Notes: generated from the letters alone by a model not told the origin. A stretch of DNA of 64,000 nucleotides from Leptobrachium leishanense (GCA_009667805.1 CM019070.1:52872451-52936450), one strand, 5' to 3'. Shown: positions 32,807 through 45,057, counted from the stretch's first letter. Translations and numbers: made by a program.

Positions 32807-33009
32807 GGCTGGGTGGAGTAGAGGTAACATCACCGCTCTGCATGGAGAGAGCCTGTGGAGTCATAGGTTTGATCCCAGCGAGCACCTCTCCAGTAAGTGT
32901 CCTTGGGCAAGACACTTAACGGTACATACTCACCACACAGGACATACTGGAAAACGAGAAATCTCAATGTATCCTTCCTGGTAAAAATCCTTTCTCAAAA
33001 AAATAAAAA
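32807..33009 (+). mobile_element. tRNA-derived-type SINE with a LINE-matching 3' tail, copy 1
   Basis: The 5' part has a possible A box (GTGGAGTAGAGG, about 32813-32824) and a B-box-like word GGTTTGATCCC (32867-32877). The body includes CCTTGGGCAAGACACTTAAC. The 3' part CAGGACATACTGGAAAACGA, ATCTCAATGTATCCTTCCTG is the LINE tail of 15255-15438. This is the expected design of a SINE copied by that LINE's reverse transcriptase. Confidence 0.75.
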
Positions 33010-33165
33010 TGAATTCTAGAAGGTAAACCCCTATAAAAGGTTATTAACAAAGCGCCGGTTTTGCTAATCCCGTTAAACACCAACAGTTCACAAAATTTAA
33101 ATCCAAGGAGTGACAGGAGAAAGAAACTGCACAGTACGTTTACAAAAGAGAACCTGTAGTTCACT

Positions 33166-33512
33166 CGCCTGCCCCCAATCTATGGAACTCCCTCTCCCTG
33201 TGCCTCCAGTCTTTCAAGACGTCTCAAAAAAAATAATAAAAAATACCTTTAGAGAGGCCTATCAGATCACACTATAATCCCCCCCTTGTACCTTTCCTGA
33301 CCCATCTGCTACACAGCCCCCAAGTGTTCCATTCCTTCTCACACTCTGCCATTTAACCTCACATTTGTGTCACCCATCTCTTTAGATTGTAAGCTCTTGA
33401 CCACGTTCCTCTTGTCCTATCATTTTCCCTATGTCATACTTATTTATTTTGTCCTACCCATTGTACAGCGCTGCAGAATATGTCGGTGCTTTATATTCAC
33501 TTGTAATCATTC
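33166..33512 (+). mobile_element. L2-like LINE 3' end fragment
   Basis: The plus strand has the WNSLPLPV signature near 33180-33205 (P-x-x-WNSLP type), a 3' UTR with TTAGATTGTAAGCTCTTGAC and ATTGTACAGCGCTGCAGAAT, and an end GTCGGTGCTTTATA. Confidence 0.72.
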
Positions 33513-33629
33513 CACACTTCACACACTGGAAAACAACCGGATTTCAAGGACCGTTTCATCTTATATGTAAGGTACACTCTTAAATCGAATCCACAAACAA
33601 AACAACAACTAATAAACAGTCATACCCAC

Positions 33630-33687
33630 CGGTACTTCTCTTGGCTGCACTGGGTGACTTCGATTTACTTTTCCTACTGTCCGCCAT
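33630..33687 (-). CDS. RPAP2: RPAP2 exon 1 (start codon), RNA polymerase II-associated protein 2
   Basis: This first coding exon gives 19 codons plus one base, starting MADSRKSKSKSPSAAKRST. The ATG has A at -3 and G at +4, a strong vertebrate initiation context. The donor GTGGGT follows in phase 1 and joins exon 2 in frame. The family is known to dephosphorylate serine 5 of the RNA polymerase II CTD and to shuttle the polymerase into the nucleus (Rtr1/RPAP2 family). The Lys/Ser-rich N-terminus is poorly conserved in the family, so this exon is assigned through its MAD start, its splice phase and its position next to the divergent GLMN gene. The start was chosen because no upstream in-frame ATG with a splice acceptor is evident. 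Confidence 0.8.
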
Positions 33688-34743
33688 GTTTCAAGCAATG
33701 TACACACACTGACACGCATTCGTTCCAAGACTCGATTTCGTTCAAGCATCCGCTCCGCGTTCCGAGATTCAATTTTGCTTCCTGGTTTCAGAACTCGTCT
33801 TCATCTCCGCGCTTGCGTTGCAAGCCTCGAACTCGCATGATGTTAGACGTTCTGAACAGGGAATACAAAGATAGTTCTCGCGTTCTAAGCCTCTCTCTGG
33901 CTCTACACCCAGAACCACAGCACAGAGACTGTGGATCTCGGATTGATCTGTGGCCCTTTGCCCCGCCCACTCATGCTTTGACAGTGTTTGAGTCTGCTGC
34001 GGTGCTGCATGTCGCCTGTCCGGTTGTTCTCACCGGTTGTCACACACGTGGGACCGTCTCTCAGGTGAGAGGTGTCAGACTCCTGCCAAGGTTTGTGAGA
34101 ATTAGGCTTGGGGACAGCTTAAAGCAGATATGTACAGTAAACAGCAATGCAAAATAATGGGAAAGGAAGTGAGGATCTAGCAGGGCTGGAGGCAGAGTGT
34201 CCTGTCACTTCCAGTCCTTACTGTAACGTGAACAATGATATTTCTACTTTAATGATATTGTCTAATTCTTAGATCAGCCATGGAATAATATGTTTTAAGA
34301 TGTCCCATTTAGGGACAAACACAGGTGACAATCAATGCCTGTACAGATTGCTATCTTAAAATTCATAGCATTTTAAAAGGTTCTCATTCATTCAAACCCA
34401 GGACCTTCTGGTTAACTAATTCTCTTTTGTTCAATCTCGTATGTAGATGTATTTACCTGTAAAGGTATGTATTGTTTATGGGCCTTTTCAATTGCTCCAA
34501 ATTGGGTCGCTAAAAGTATCTAATAAATGATTCCCTGGGTTATGGGGACATTCCAGCCACCATCATCATTTTAAAGGGACGCTCTACACATCCTGACCAC
34601 TTTAGCGTTTAGGTTCTGAGAGAGGCAGCCGACGGATCAGTTCTGCGCATGCGTGCAGCTGCGATCCATCATTCTGCACAGGCATTACGTAACGTGCGCA
34701 GATACCGAGTGATGAACAATTTTCGGTGCCTACGCTACGCAAC

Positions 34744-34751
34744 TTGGATAG
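34744..34751. repeat. 8-bp target-site duplication of hAT element, left
   Basis: TTGGATAG, repeated exactly at 35582-35589. Confidence 0.88.
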
Positions 34752-35581
34752 TAGGGCTGTGCAATTAATTGCAATCGCAATCGAATCGCGATTTCCGACC
34801 ATGCAATTTCTAAATCGCATAAGGCTGCAATTTTCGGCTCCCTGTTAACTTCCGGCGGCATGGTGCTTTGGACGCTCGCAGGGGGAACCACGTGACGAGC
34901 CACGTTCTCGCGGCTCGTCACATGGTTCCCTCAGGCGAGCGCCCAAGCTCCATGCCGCCAGAAGTTAACAGGGAGCCGAACACGTGGCGCACAGAGGTGA
35001 GCTGGGGCAGTATCCACGTGCTGGGGCAGTATATCCATGAGCTGGGGCAGTATATCCATGAGCTGGGGCAGTATTTCCATGTGCTGGGGCAGTATATCCA
35101 TGTGCTGGGGCAGTATATCCATGTGCTGGGGCAGTATATCCATGTGCTGGGGCAGTATATCCATGTGCTGGGGCAGTATATCCATGTGCTGGGGCAGTAT
35201 ATCCATGTGCTGGGGCAGTATATCCATGTGCTGGGGCAGTATATCCATGTGCTGGGGCAGTATATCCATGTGCTGGGGCAGTATATCCATGTGCTGGGGC
35301 AGTATATCCATGTGCTGGGGCAGTATATCCATGTGCTGGGGCAGCATTTCCATGTGCTGGGGCAGTATATCCATGTGCTGGGGCAGTATATCCATGTGCT
35401 GGGGCAGTATATCCATGTGCTGGGGCAGTATATCCATGCGCTGAATACTGAATACATTTAGAATGTATGTAGCATGTTTGAAAAAGCAAAAACAATTGGC
35501 TAAATCGCAAATAAAATCGCAATCGCAATATTCATTCAAGAAATCGCAATATGATTATTTTGTCAATATTGCACAGCCCTA
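34752..35581. mobile_element. Non-autonomous hAT-type element carrying a minisatellite
   Basis: Ends TAGGGCTGTGCAAT and ATTGCACAGCCCTA are perfect inverted repeats, and an 8-bp duplication flanks the element, as expected for hAT transposases. A large inner palindrome (34833-34863 with 34950-34980, CTCCCTGTTAACTTC type) precedes the 21-bp array. The right part repeats AAATCGCAAT words. There is no transposase. It lies between the RPAP2 and GLMN start codons. Confidence 0.92.
35000..35440 (+). repeat. 21-bp minisatellite, about 21 units, inside the hAT element
   Basis: The unit GTGCTGGGGCAGTATATCCAT is nearly invariant. The first units read GAGCTGGGGC and two units have TTTCCAT. The length of 21 leaves all frames open, giving spurious ORFs on both strands. 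Confidence 0.97.
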
Positions 35582-35589
35582 TTGGATAG
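35582..35589. repeat. 8-bp target-site duplication of hAT element, right
   Basis: TTGGATAG, as at 34744-34751. Confidence 0.88.
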
Positions 35590-35692
35590 GTACGCAAATT
35601 GTGTAGAAACCTGCAAGGACTTCCGGATTCGGAAGCCTTTTAGCCGACAGGGATGAGCAGCACGCACCAATGGAGAGAAGGTAAAGAATCTA

Positions 35693-36523
35693 TTCACAAA
35701 GCACCGAAGTTGCATGTGGTTTCGGTATTTTGCTGAAATTGGAGTCGTCAAAGCAGTTATCGGACAGAATCGCGCAAATAACTGCCGAATTAGCATCGGC
35801 AAATTCCACCGAACTGCCAAAAAAACCAAAAAACTATTCTCCGAATCAAATAAATCAATAAAATGTGTAAATAGTAAAAAAGGCACTTTAAGGCTAGGGT
35901 CAGACGAACGCATTTTTTGCGTTGTCTGTGAAAAAGTGCATTCGAACGAATGGACGTATTTTTTCAGGGAATACGCGATAGCGGTCATACGATGCGCATT
36001 TTGCGTCTGTGATTTTGTACGGATCATCAATAAAACACTTTTTGCGTCTGGACGTTATGTTGGCTGGACATTAGCAGCGTCTGACGTCTCCTAATCACGC
36101 AAACACGCCGCTAGCGGACGCAGCGCACCCTGTACGTCAGTACAAGTGGTTTTGGCGTTCTCGAAAAAAATGCGTTCGTTTGCCACTTGCGTTGCGCGGC
36201 TGCACTTTTGTGCGGCCGTTCTTCGTATATTGTCCGGCATTGGATGTAATTTGCTGCTAGCACGGCCGTGATTAAGTGCGGCTAAACGCACGTTAATTCT
36301 GCGTTAGTCTGACCTTAGCCTACAAAATAATGGAAAGGTCTGTTACAAAATAAAAATAAAAATGTCTAAAAATATAAAAAAGGGATTTTTGCAACAAATG
36401 AAAAGCATAAACTGTCTTTAATTTATTTAAAAAAAAAAAACGATATTCCAGTTATTGCATTGGAATTCGCCTGTTTAAACCCGTTTGAATTGAAAGGCCA
36501 ATTCGGAGGTGAGTGAATAACCT
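35693..36523. mobile_element. Large fold-back repeat, copy 3, interrupted by a MITE
   Basis: GTTATCGGACAGAATCGC and AACTGCCGAATTAGC on the left, AAAGGTCTGTTACAAAAT and ATTCGCCTGTTTAAACCCG on the right. The 35892-36321 MITE is inserted in its middle. Confidence 0.6.
35892..36321. mobile_element. MITE with GGCTAGGGTCAGACGAACGC ends, copy 2
   Basis: AGGCTAGGGTCAGACGAACG at the left and TGCGTTAGTCTGACCTTAGCC at the right (inverted, diverged). Interior words are shared with 6684-7061. Confidence 0.8.
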
Positions 36524-36538
36524 TCTAAGGGCTCTATT

Positions 36539-37223
36539 ACAATCCTAGTGCTAAAACGCAGGCGCTAGGAAAGCAAAACTGCACCCGCAGTTTTCCCCCA
36601 TGCGCCCGCTTTTTAACGCTGGATTACAACGCAGGCTCAAAAAATGCTGCCTTTATTGTTTCAGCCCGTTAAAATCCTGGATGCTTGCGGCAGCGCTGAG
36701 CGCAGCCGCGGGCATCCACTCGCTGGAGTCCATAGGACTCCATTGAGTTCCCCCCTGCCGGTCAGCGTAGTGATACACAGGGAGAGACTGGGGGGACGTT
36801 TTCCCCCAGTCTTTACCTGCTCCCTCCGGCCGGAGGAGGCGGTTGGAACCCGGTCCTCGCCGCGGGACAGAGGGTGAGTATTAGTTGCTTTTTTTTATTT
36901 TTTGGCTGGTGTTAACGGATTCTGCAGAAGCGGAATCCGTTAACACCAAGTCCTGGCTCTGGTTAACTTTTCGCTGACCAGAGCCAGGCGTTAATCAGCA
37001 CTGGGACTTTGTAATCCAGCGCTGATTAACACTTTGCGCTCCCCATGTTAAGTATAGGGAGCGCAAAGTACAGTAACCTCGCACTGAAAAGCGCAAGGTA
37101 CCAACGCAAACGGGTCTTTTAACCCGTTTGCGTTTGGATTGTAATATGCGGTAAATACCGCAGCAAACGTTAATGCTCACACATGTGAGCGTTAATGTTT
37201 GCGTGAAGAATGTGATAAGGCCC
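36539..37223. mobile_element. PIF/Harbinger-like MITE (GGGC-TATTACAATC family)
   Basis: GGGCTCTATTACAATCCTAG at the left and TGTGATAAGGCCC at the right. The inner palindromes include GTTAACGGATTCTGCAGAAG with its partner and GCGCTCCCCATGTTAAGTAT. Flanking trinucleotides are TAA and CAA, so the duplication is imperfect. Related copies: 47421 and 52054. Confidence 0.65.
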
Positions 37224-37245
37224 CAAGTGTTCTATCCTAAACTTA

Positions 37246-37414
37246 CAGGTCTATTCACTAAAGGGTAAAGTCAGGAGAAGAGAGCAATCTAGACCAAATA
37301 GCCGATTTGAAAAGTGATATAAATGGGAGAATTATTCTAGTTCGGCTATTTTGACCTCGAATTTTCATCACTTCTGCCAATTCTCCTGACTTCACCCTTT
37401 AGTGAATAGACCTG
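37246..37414. repeat. Small fold-back MITE, copy 5 (best-preserved palindrome)
   Basis: CAGGTCTATTCACTAAAGGG and TAAAGTCAGGAGAA are mirrored exactly by TTCTCCTGACTTCA and CCCTTTAGTGAATAGACCTG. Confidence 0.9.
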
Positions 37415-37954
37415 TAAAAAATAATTGGGCAAAGACTGTCAACAGTATCTGCGCAAGTATTTAAGGGCAGAAAAAAGCAGGACACATTTTCTTATTAGTG
37501 TTCCTTTACTAGCTTTGCCCCCCGGCCTTCCTTCTCCTTAATAACACTTTGGGCTTTTTTCACGAGGTTACTCAGGAAACCGGCCAAAATATTGTTACAG
37601 AAAGCGCTGGTTGGAAAGCATGACCTTGTGAATTAATGGGAGGACTTTACCAAAATAGACAAACATTGCAGCCTCATACTACGTAACAAAAAGCTTATCC
37701 CAGAGTATAGTGTAACTTAAATAGAAAACTACCTGAGTGTTAGACATACTGTATATTAACTCGAAAAGCATTTCATTGAAACAAAAATCGAATTTAAAAA
37801 ACGTTTAGTGTATTTCTTTCTTCTTTTCTTCTTTTTATTCACCCAGCCTTTATCAGAAGACTCTGTAAAGTGGAGTGTGCTACGTATTCACTTTGTTATA
37901 CATTTTGTAGGATTTACAGAGTAGATTTGGATTATCGAATTTACCCTTCCAACA

Positions 37955-37993
37955 ATGGCGGCTGCAGATCTTCAAGTGATAATACAGAAACTT
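37955..37993 (+). CDS. GLMN: GLMN exon 1 (start codon), glomulin
   Basis: This 13-codon exon reads MAAADLQVIIQKL, with AACAATGG as start context (A at -3, G at +4) and donor GTAAGT in phase 0. Human glomulin starts MAVEELQSIIKR, so the start is well supported. Glomulin is a HEAT-like helical protein that binds the RING subunit RBX1 and blocks E2 recruitment by cullin-RING ligases; this role is known from the mammalian protein. Confidence 0.85.
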
Positions 37994-38129
37994 GTAAGTA
38001 TATTAACAGGACAAAGTGGGTTAATGGGAGGATCGTTTTGTTTTAAAAAATAAAAATAGTTAATATATATTATATTTACTTCCCTCCCTCATATTTTTTC
38101 TTATTTAGGGTTGAATAATGCTTAGAACA

Positions 38130-38271
38130 GTGATCTCAAACTCTGCCCTCCTCCCCCAGATGTTTCTGAACTACACCTCCCATGATTCTCTGGCCATGTA
38201 TTGCATTATAAGAATTCTGGGAATTGTAGGCAATAAACATCGGGGGGGGGGGAAGAGTTTGAGATCCCTGG
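38130..38271. repeat. Fold-back MITE of the ATGTTT-GTAGTTC family, copy 3
   Basis: GTGATCTCAAACTCTGCCCT and AGAGTTTGAGATCCCTGG are inverted ends. The core is ACTACACCTCCCATGATTCT / AAGAATTCTGGGAATTGTAG. Confidence 0.8.
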
Positions 38272-38353
38272 TTTAGAAGGATACCCAAACTCTTAACGCA
38301 TGAGATTTTGTTTTTTGCATAAAGTAGCCGGAGCCTAGGACCTTTTGAGGGCA

Positions 38354-38486
38354 CGGGTCACACCAGCTTTGGTCCTCCTTAATGTTTTGGAATTAATTGT
38401 CTCTTGAGGCCCATCTCATGAGTAGCTGTGCATCATGGGAGAACTAAACCAAAATATCTGGAGTGCCAAGGTTGATGACCCCTGTT
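38354..38486. repeat. Fold-back MITE of the ATGTTT-GTAGTTC family, copy 4
   Basis: GGTCACACCAGCTTTGGTCC at the left and GTGCCAAGGTTGATGACCCC at the right, with CATCATGGGAGAACTAA inside. Confidence 0.65.
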
Positions 38487-38578
38487 TCAAGGTTTGCTAT
38501 GACGTCGGAAGATGAGCTTAGACTTCGATAGCTTTTACAGCGGCACTAAAAACCTCTATCAGTTTTTATGATCTAATC

Positions 38579-38757
38579 AGGGTTCTTCAGAGAGAGGTGA
38601 AAAGCAGGAGAATGGCTGGAGAATGGAAACTTCTAGGTCAAAATAGCCGATTTGGCAAGTGAGATAAATGGGAGAATTTTTCTGGTTTGGCTATTTTGAC
38701 CTAGAATTTCCATTCTCCAGCCATTCTCCTGCTTTTCACCTCTCTCTGAATAACCCG
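38579..38757. repeat. Small fold-back MITE, copy 6
   Basis: AGAGAGAGGTGAAAAGCAGG at the left and CCTGCTTTTCACCTCTCTCT at the right are exact inverted repeats. Confidence 0.9.
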
Positions 38758-38930
38758 GATAGAATAAATTTACCTATTTTTTTTTTTTTTTGGTTTGTGT
38801 TTTATCTATAAATTGGATCTCAATACTAAAGTTCAAGCAGCCAGCCAAGCATAGTAGGAGAATGATTTCGTGCTATGCTATATGTTGTTTTTAATGTGTA
38901 TTTGTGTGTCATGTATCGGCATATGCTTAA

Positions 38931-39373
38931 CCCCTTCACTCCTGAGGATCAAGATATCGTGGGCTTCAAATGCACCATCCGGTGCCCCAATATCGAGATA
39001 TTTCAATCTGCAGCCCCAAAGCAATTGGAATTCTTTTGCTGCAAACAAATTTGGTTTGCTTTTGGACGGCAGAAGGTGCCCCCAAAGTTTTAGCCCTGTG
39101 AGCATAATGCCTAAAGAGCTGAAACGGTATATAAAATCTGCTAATGAATGCCTGAAATCTGGCCTTCCGCAGCCAATGTAGGGAGGGGGAGAAAAACAAA
39201 AAATGAGCTGCAGCTTGAAATTGGCGCCATCCACTGGCCGGATAGGTTATTTACAGTAAGAAATACAATGGTAATATGCCTTAATATTTCTTACTGTATA
39301 ATTAAATGATTTTACAAAAAAGGACTGGTTTCTGGCAATGTTTTTTTTGGAAAGTCATTTGGTAGTGAAGAGG
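38931..39373. mobile_element. TTAA MITE, CCCCTTCACT family, copy 1
   Basis: TTAA at 38927-38930 and 39374-39377. Ends CCCCTTCACTCCTGAGG and GGTAGTGAAGAGG. Interior words ATATCGAGATAT, TTTGCTGCAAACAAATTTGG and TTATTTACAGTAAGAAATAC are shared with 44625. Confidence 0.85.
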
Positions 39374-39764
39374 TTAAAGGGATATACCTGTATCGTTCAC
39401 TTATATCACAAATACACCGCCACTGCCACATTCGTGCTGGTTCTCTTTAAACCTTAGAAAACAGTTGCCAAATAATGAAATGGTTAACCTACTTGGATGA
39501 AAAATAGAGAATCGTTTTGTGTTTTACACCTGAGCTTTCTTTCTTCCCGTCTGTTTACTCTGTTAACTGATATCAATGCCCCCCCCTTCACTCACCAGCA
39601 GAAACTGCCACCTCCTAGTGTGATCCAGCAGGAAGCAGAGTCTGCGGTATCCTGACGGCGCTAAATAAATAGGATTAACTCTTTGTAGGTAGAAAATAAG
39701 TCAATAGTTCCAATTGCAAATATTGTTTAATAAAGCTTGATTAAAAAAATGAATGCCCTTTTAA

Positions 39765-40125
39765 CCCCCCTGACGGTATTCCTGAGTGTGGCTCGGGGTT
39801 AACTTTCACTTGGACTGGATACATACCTGTCCTGCGCTCCCTCGCTGACCTCCAAGATCGCATTCTCCTCCGGCGATCGTGGCGTTTTGCTTCCTGGTTC
39901 CCTACTCGCGAGAAGGGAACCAGGAGGTATGACATCGCAATCGTCCGGAGGTGACAGCGAGGGAGCGCAGGGACAGGTAGTGTATGCAGCACGAGTGTGA
40001 CTCGGGGTTACTGCTTTCAGCACTGAAAGTTAACCCCAAGCCAGACTCGATATACCACCAGGGGACCAAATAAATTGTAAAATTTCTGACATATAAAATC
40101 TGTCAGAATCGTAACGCCAGGGAGG
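39765..40125. mobile_element. TTAA MITE, CCTCCCTGGCGG family
   Basis: TTAA at 39761-39764 and 40126-40129. Ends CCCCCCTGACGGTATTCCTG and GTAACGCCAGGGAGG are inverted. An internal palindrome CTTCCTGGTTCCCTACTCGC / GAAGGGAACCAGGAGG is present. It is a third TTAA-flanked family in the window. Confidence 0.85.
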
Positions 40126-40468
40126 TTAATACACTGATACCACATGCAGAGCAAAGTGACAGCCCCACATAGTATAGTGAGGTTCAATCACAAGTGGGCT
40201 TATGAAGGCGAAAACGCAGCCCACTGTGCAAAACCACAAGCAGGTGTCAGACATACGTCTTAATCTGAATGTTTGCTGGTGCCTTCCCTTCCATTACATA
40301 TATTAAACTCCCTTAAAAAACACTCTAAGTATAAAACATGGAGAGGTGAGTGATATTAAACATTAAACCCTCCTCACATCCTACACCGTACCATGTTAAC
40401 GCTTTAGTGAAGCATAAACTTTCATTCCAGCGCCGGGCTCCCTCTGCGCTGGACTGGATGTGAGAAGC

Positions 40469-40751
40469 TGTCATCTGCGCTCGTTTCTATGTATTCCATG
40501 TACACCAAAACACTATGAGGTTTTAGTTTGTTTCAATGGACATTGCAACGTAAGCTCACTCGCCCCTTCAAGGCACCTCTTTACAGAGTGAGTACCTAAC
40601 AACAGTTTTGGTTACATTGGTTAGGTACTCCCTCTATAAAGAGGTGCCTTGAAGGGGCGAGTGAGCTTACGTTGCAATGGCCATTGAAACAAACTAAAAC
40701 CTCATAGTGTTTTGTTGTACATGGAATACATAGAAACGAGCGCAGATGACA
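40469..40751. repeat. 283-bp palindrome
   Basis: Arms of about 130 bp (40469-40600 and 40620-40751) are nearly identical. Left CATCTGCGCTCGTTTCTATG and TTCAAGGCACCTCTTTA are mirrored on the right. The loop is about 20 nt beside GAGTACCTAAC / GTTAGGTACTC. A few mismatches occur, such as GGACATTGC against GCAATGGCC. Confidence 0.88.
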
Positions 40752-41061
40752 ACTTTTTTTGTCTTATGTTTTATACATTAACTGGGCTGTTGCAGCCGCT
40801 CCGGTGAGTATGGGCGCGACGCCATTTTTTCTGTATGGAAGCTGCTGGCTTCCTGTCAAGTCGCAGCAATCACATGACCGTGAGGGTTCCAGCCAATCCA
40901 ACGGCTCTGAATGCGAGCTCATTGAGATTCGTTTGCTGGAAATAGTTTAGGAAAGCTGCTCGCTATCGTTACGTGTTCCACAAAGCTAGATCAGCGTACG
41001 CAAGAGGGACCGTGGGGTGCGCTTGGGTTACTCTGACCATGCAATCTGGTCATAGTGCCTA

Positions 41062-41200
41062 CAGCAGGTATCTCAAACGCCGATCCCCCAAATGTTGATT
41101 GTCTACAATAGATAGAATTCTTTGTATACAGTAGATATCAAGAAAATCCTTGTATTTGTAGTTCAGAAACATCTGGGGGCCAGAGTTTGACATCGCTTAA
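41062..41200. repeat. Fold-back MITE of the ATGTTT-GTAGTTC family, copy 5 (diverged)
   Basis: GCAGGTATCTCAAACGCCGA at the left, GGGGGCCAGAGTTTGACATC at the right, with GTAGTTCAGAAACATCTGG inside. Confidence 0.6.
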
Positions 41201-41886
41201 GCCTAGAGTGTCTTGAAAGGATGTCATCATACACAAATCCCCCCCCCCAAAAAAAACAAAAACAAACAGGCCAGGCCCACATTACTGAAGCAGATTTTAA
41301 CACCTTAAGGACCAGTAACGTTTACGTCATAAAGGCATTGACTTTAACCCTTTCGCTGTGGATGACGTGTGGGGCACATCCTGATTGATTCCCGCTATAT
41401 GCGGAGGACGTGCCCCTCGGCAGCCGATCGTAATCTGGCTCCGGTGGGGCCGCCATCTTGGGCCTGAGCATGGCCTTTCGAATGATGCCAAACATGACCA
41501 TGTTCAAAGTAAAAAGAAACTAAAAAAAATTTCAATAAATAAATAATAATAAAAAAAACATTTTTTTTTTTTTTTTTTTGTGTGTGTTGTTTTTAATAAT
41601 GCAGCAATATTTTTCACATTTCAATTATAACGTGAACAATGATGCTGCACTAATGATTTTTTTCTATTGGGTGCGTTTGCAAAAAATCACGTAATTCCCC
41701 CCAAAAAATGTAACGAGTCCCCATTTCTAATTTTTGTGCAAGCGCACCCCATAGAAAATATAACCGCAAACGCACATGTGAAAAAAGACACTTTACACAC
41801 TGTAAATGATTGAAAATTCTAATTTTATTGCATTTTTTGTTATAATATACAGGAAGGACATGACATATACATATAAAAATTATATA

Positions 41887-43382
<1,496 letters not shown>

Positions 43383-43870
43383 TATTATGAATCTGCGGAG
43401 TCTACCGGAAAGAACGATATATAATATGTCTGGGTTATGTAATAAAACGTGGCTTCTAAACGCGTTTAAACATGATGAGCAAAAGCGGTAAAAATGAGCT
43501 CAGCACACAGCGGTGAAATGGCTCTGCAGTGAAGGGGTTAAAGACCCTTACTCCTTAAGGTGTTAATGGGGGGAATCTGTAAAATCATTATTAACTTTCT
43601 TGACCAATTTTATATCAAACCTAGAAAGGAGCTGCACATCTTGTGGCCAGGGAAGAGTTAATGTGTAGATTTCCATAGAACAACACAGAAATTAGTGACC
43701 CAGAGGTGAAATTCTAGGAGCCGGTGGCTACCTGTTTCCCCGGATTTGTCAAACCCTGCTGTAATCTGACATCGGAATCGTGTAAACAGATTATTCGATG
43801 ATATATATTCTTTCTTGTTTATTTTAGAACGCGTGCAAGCTGTTTGTAATTCGACAATATTATTTTCCAG

Positions 43871-43996
43871 CGCAAACTGCCCGAAGACTATTTTCAGGAA
43901 GAAGATACTAATGCGTTCGTTGCGACTTGCCAGAAGTGTTTGGAGGAGGACCAAGCGGCCCTTCTGCTTCAGATAATCCAAGATGAGGAAAACCAG
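43871..43996 (+). CDS. GLMN: GLMN exon 2
   Basis: The exon has 42 codons in phase 0, with acceptor TATTTTCCAG. It encodes RKLPEDYFQEEDT followed by CQKCLEEDQAALLLQIIQDE, which matches the human order DFKEEDF ... CIEEGHTDQLLEIIQNEKN. The donor GTCAGC is weaker than usual. The preceding intron is about 5.9 kb and is filled with MITEs and a Tc1 element. Confidence 0.9.
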
Positions 43997-44624
43997 GTCA
44001 GCCGTGATAGGATTAAAAAGGGAAAATAGAAACAAACAACACATCGTTTATCATCTTTTTATTAGCGAAGGAACAAACATATTGGTTTAGTGTTTTACAG
44101 CTTTTCCGAGTAATAAGTTGGCGCGCGCGGGTCTTTGTAACGTGAGGGAATTATGTCATGCATGTTCACCACCCTGGGGTTTATTCACTAAACGGCGAAA
44201 TGCAATGGGATGAATACAATTTTGCAACGTTTTACCAAACCCTTCATCTCTTCTTTGCTATTTTTAGTAACTTGTTGATTGATGAGGGGATATTCCCTAA
44301 GCAGAGAAGTCGAAATTTAGGTCAAAAGAACTGAATACCCCATTTTGTTTGACTGCCTTATCTTTTTTCTCGGCCGGGAACCTTTTACGACAACGTTTTT
44401 TTTATTGTTGCTCCACACCGCCTTGTCCATTGTGAAGTTTTCTTGAAAGCCAACATTGCACTGAACGATTGCTACCGATTTCTTTTATGTATTTCTGCGT
44501 TCTTTTACGCATATTTTTTTTTTTTTTTTGTATTCGCTGATTCTTTGACAACAATAAAACTGTGTTTTCAACAACAAAACCTTCCCCCCCAAAAACCGAA
44601 TATGCATATTTTTAAAGTCTTTAA

Positions 44625-45057
44625 CCCCTTCACTACCGATAACGAGATATCTCGGGCTTCAAAGGCACCATCCGTGCCCCGATATCGAGATCTGCAGCCC
44701 AAAAGCAAATGAAATTTGTTTGCTGCAAACAAATTTCGTTTGCTTCTGGGCTGCAGAAGGTGCCCCCAAAGTATAAACCACGTGGGCATAATGCCCGAAA
44801 AGTTAAAACTGTAAAATAAGCTAAAATATCGAGCTTTCAGCAGCCGATGCAGGGGAAAATAGACCAGCCGCTCAAACTTCTAATTCAATTTAGCAGTAGA
44901 TGGCGCCATCTACTGACCAAAAATAGGTTATTTACAGTAAGAAATACAATGGGTATATGCTCAAATATATCTTACTTTATAATTTCTTAAAAATGATTTT
45001 ACAAAAACACTGGTTTCTGACCATGTTTTTTTGGAAAATCACTTGGTAGTGAAGGGG
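44625..45057. mobile_element. TTAA MITE, CCCCTTCACT family, copy 2
   Basis: TTAA at 44621-44624 and 45058-45061. Ends CCCCTTCACTACCGATAACG and CTTGGTAGTGAAGGGG. Shares AACAAATTTCGTTTGCTT and TTATTTACAGTAAGAAATAC with the copy at 38931. Confidence 0.88.

Larger units (their letters stand above)
33688..37954. promoter_or_regulatory. Divergent RPAP2/GLMN intergenic (presumed bidirectional promoter) region
   Basis: The two start codons point away from each other across 4.27 kb. The first 400 bp next to RPAP2 (about 33690-34100) are comparatively rich in CpG and probably hold its promoter. No TATA box or clear core element was recognised for either gene. Much of the remainder is mobile DNA: an 830-bp hAT-type element, a fold-back repeat with a nested MITE, a PIF/Harbinger-like MITE and a small fold-back MITE. 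34160-34600 and 37415-37954 show nothing recognisable. Confidence 0.45.

Noticed and set aside
34868..35539. Long frames on both strands (repeating HVLGQYI, MDILPQH and others)
   Set aside because: They are produced by the 21-bp minisatellite inside the hAT element.
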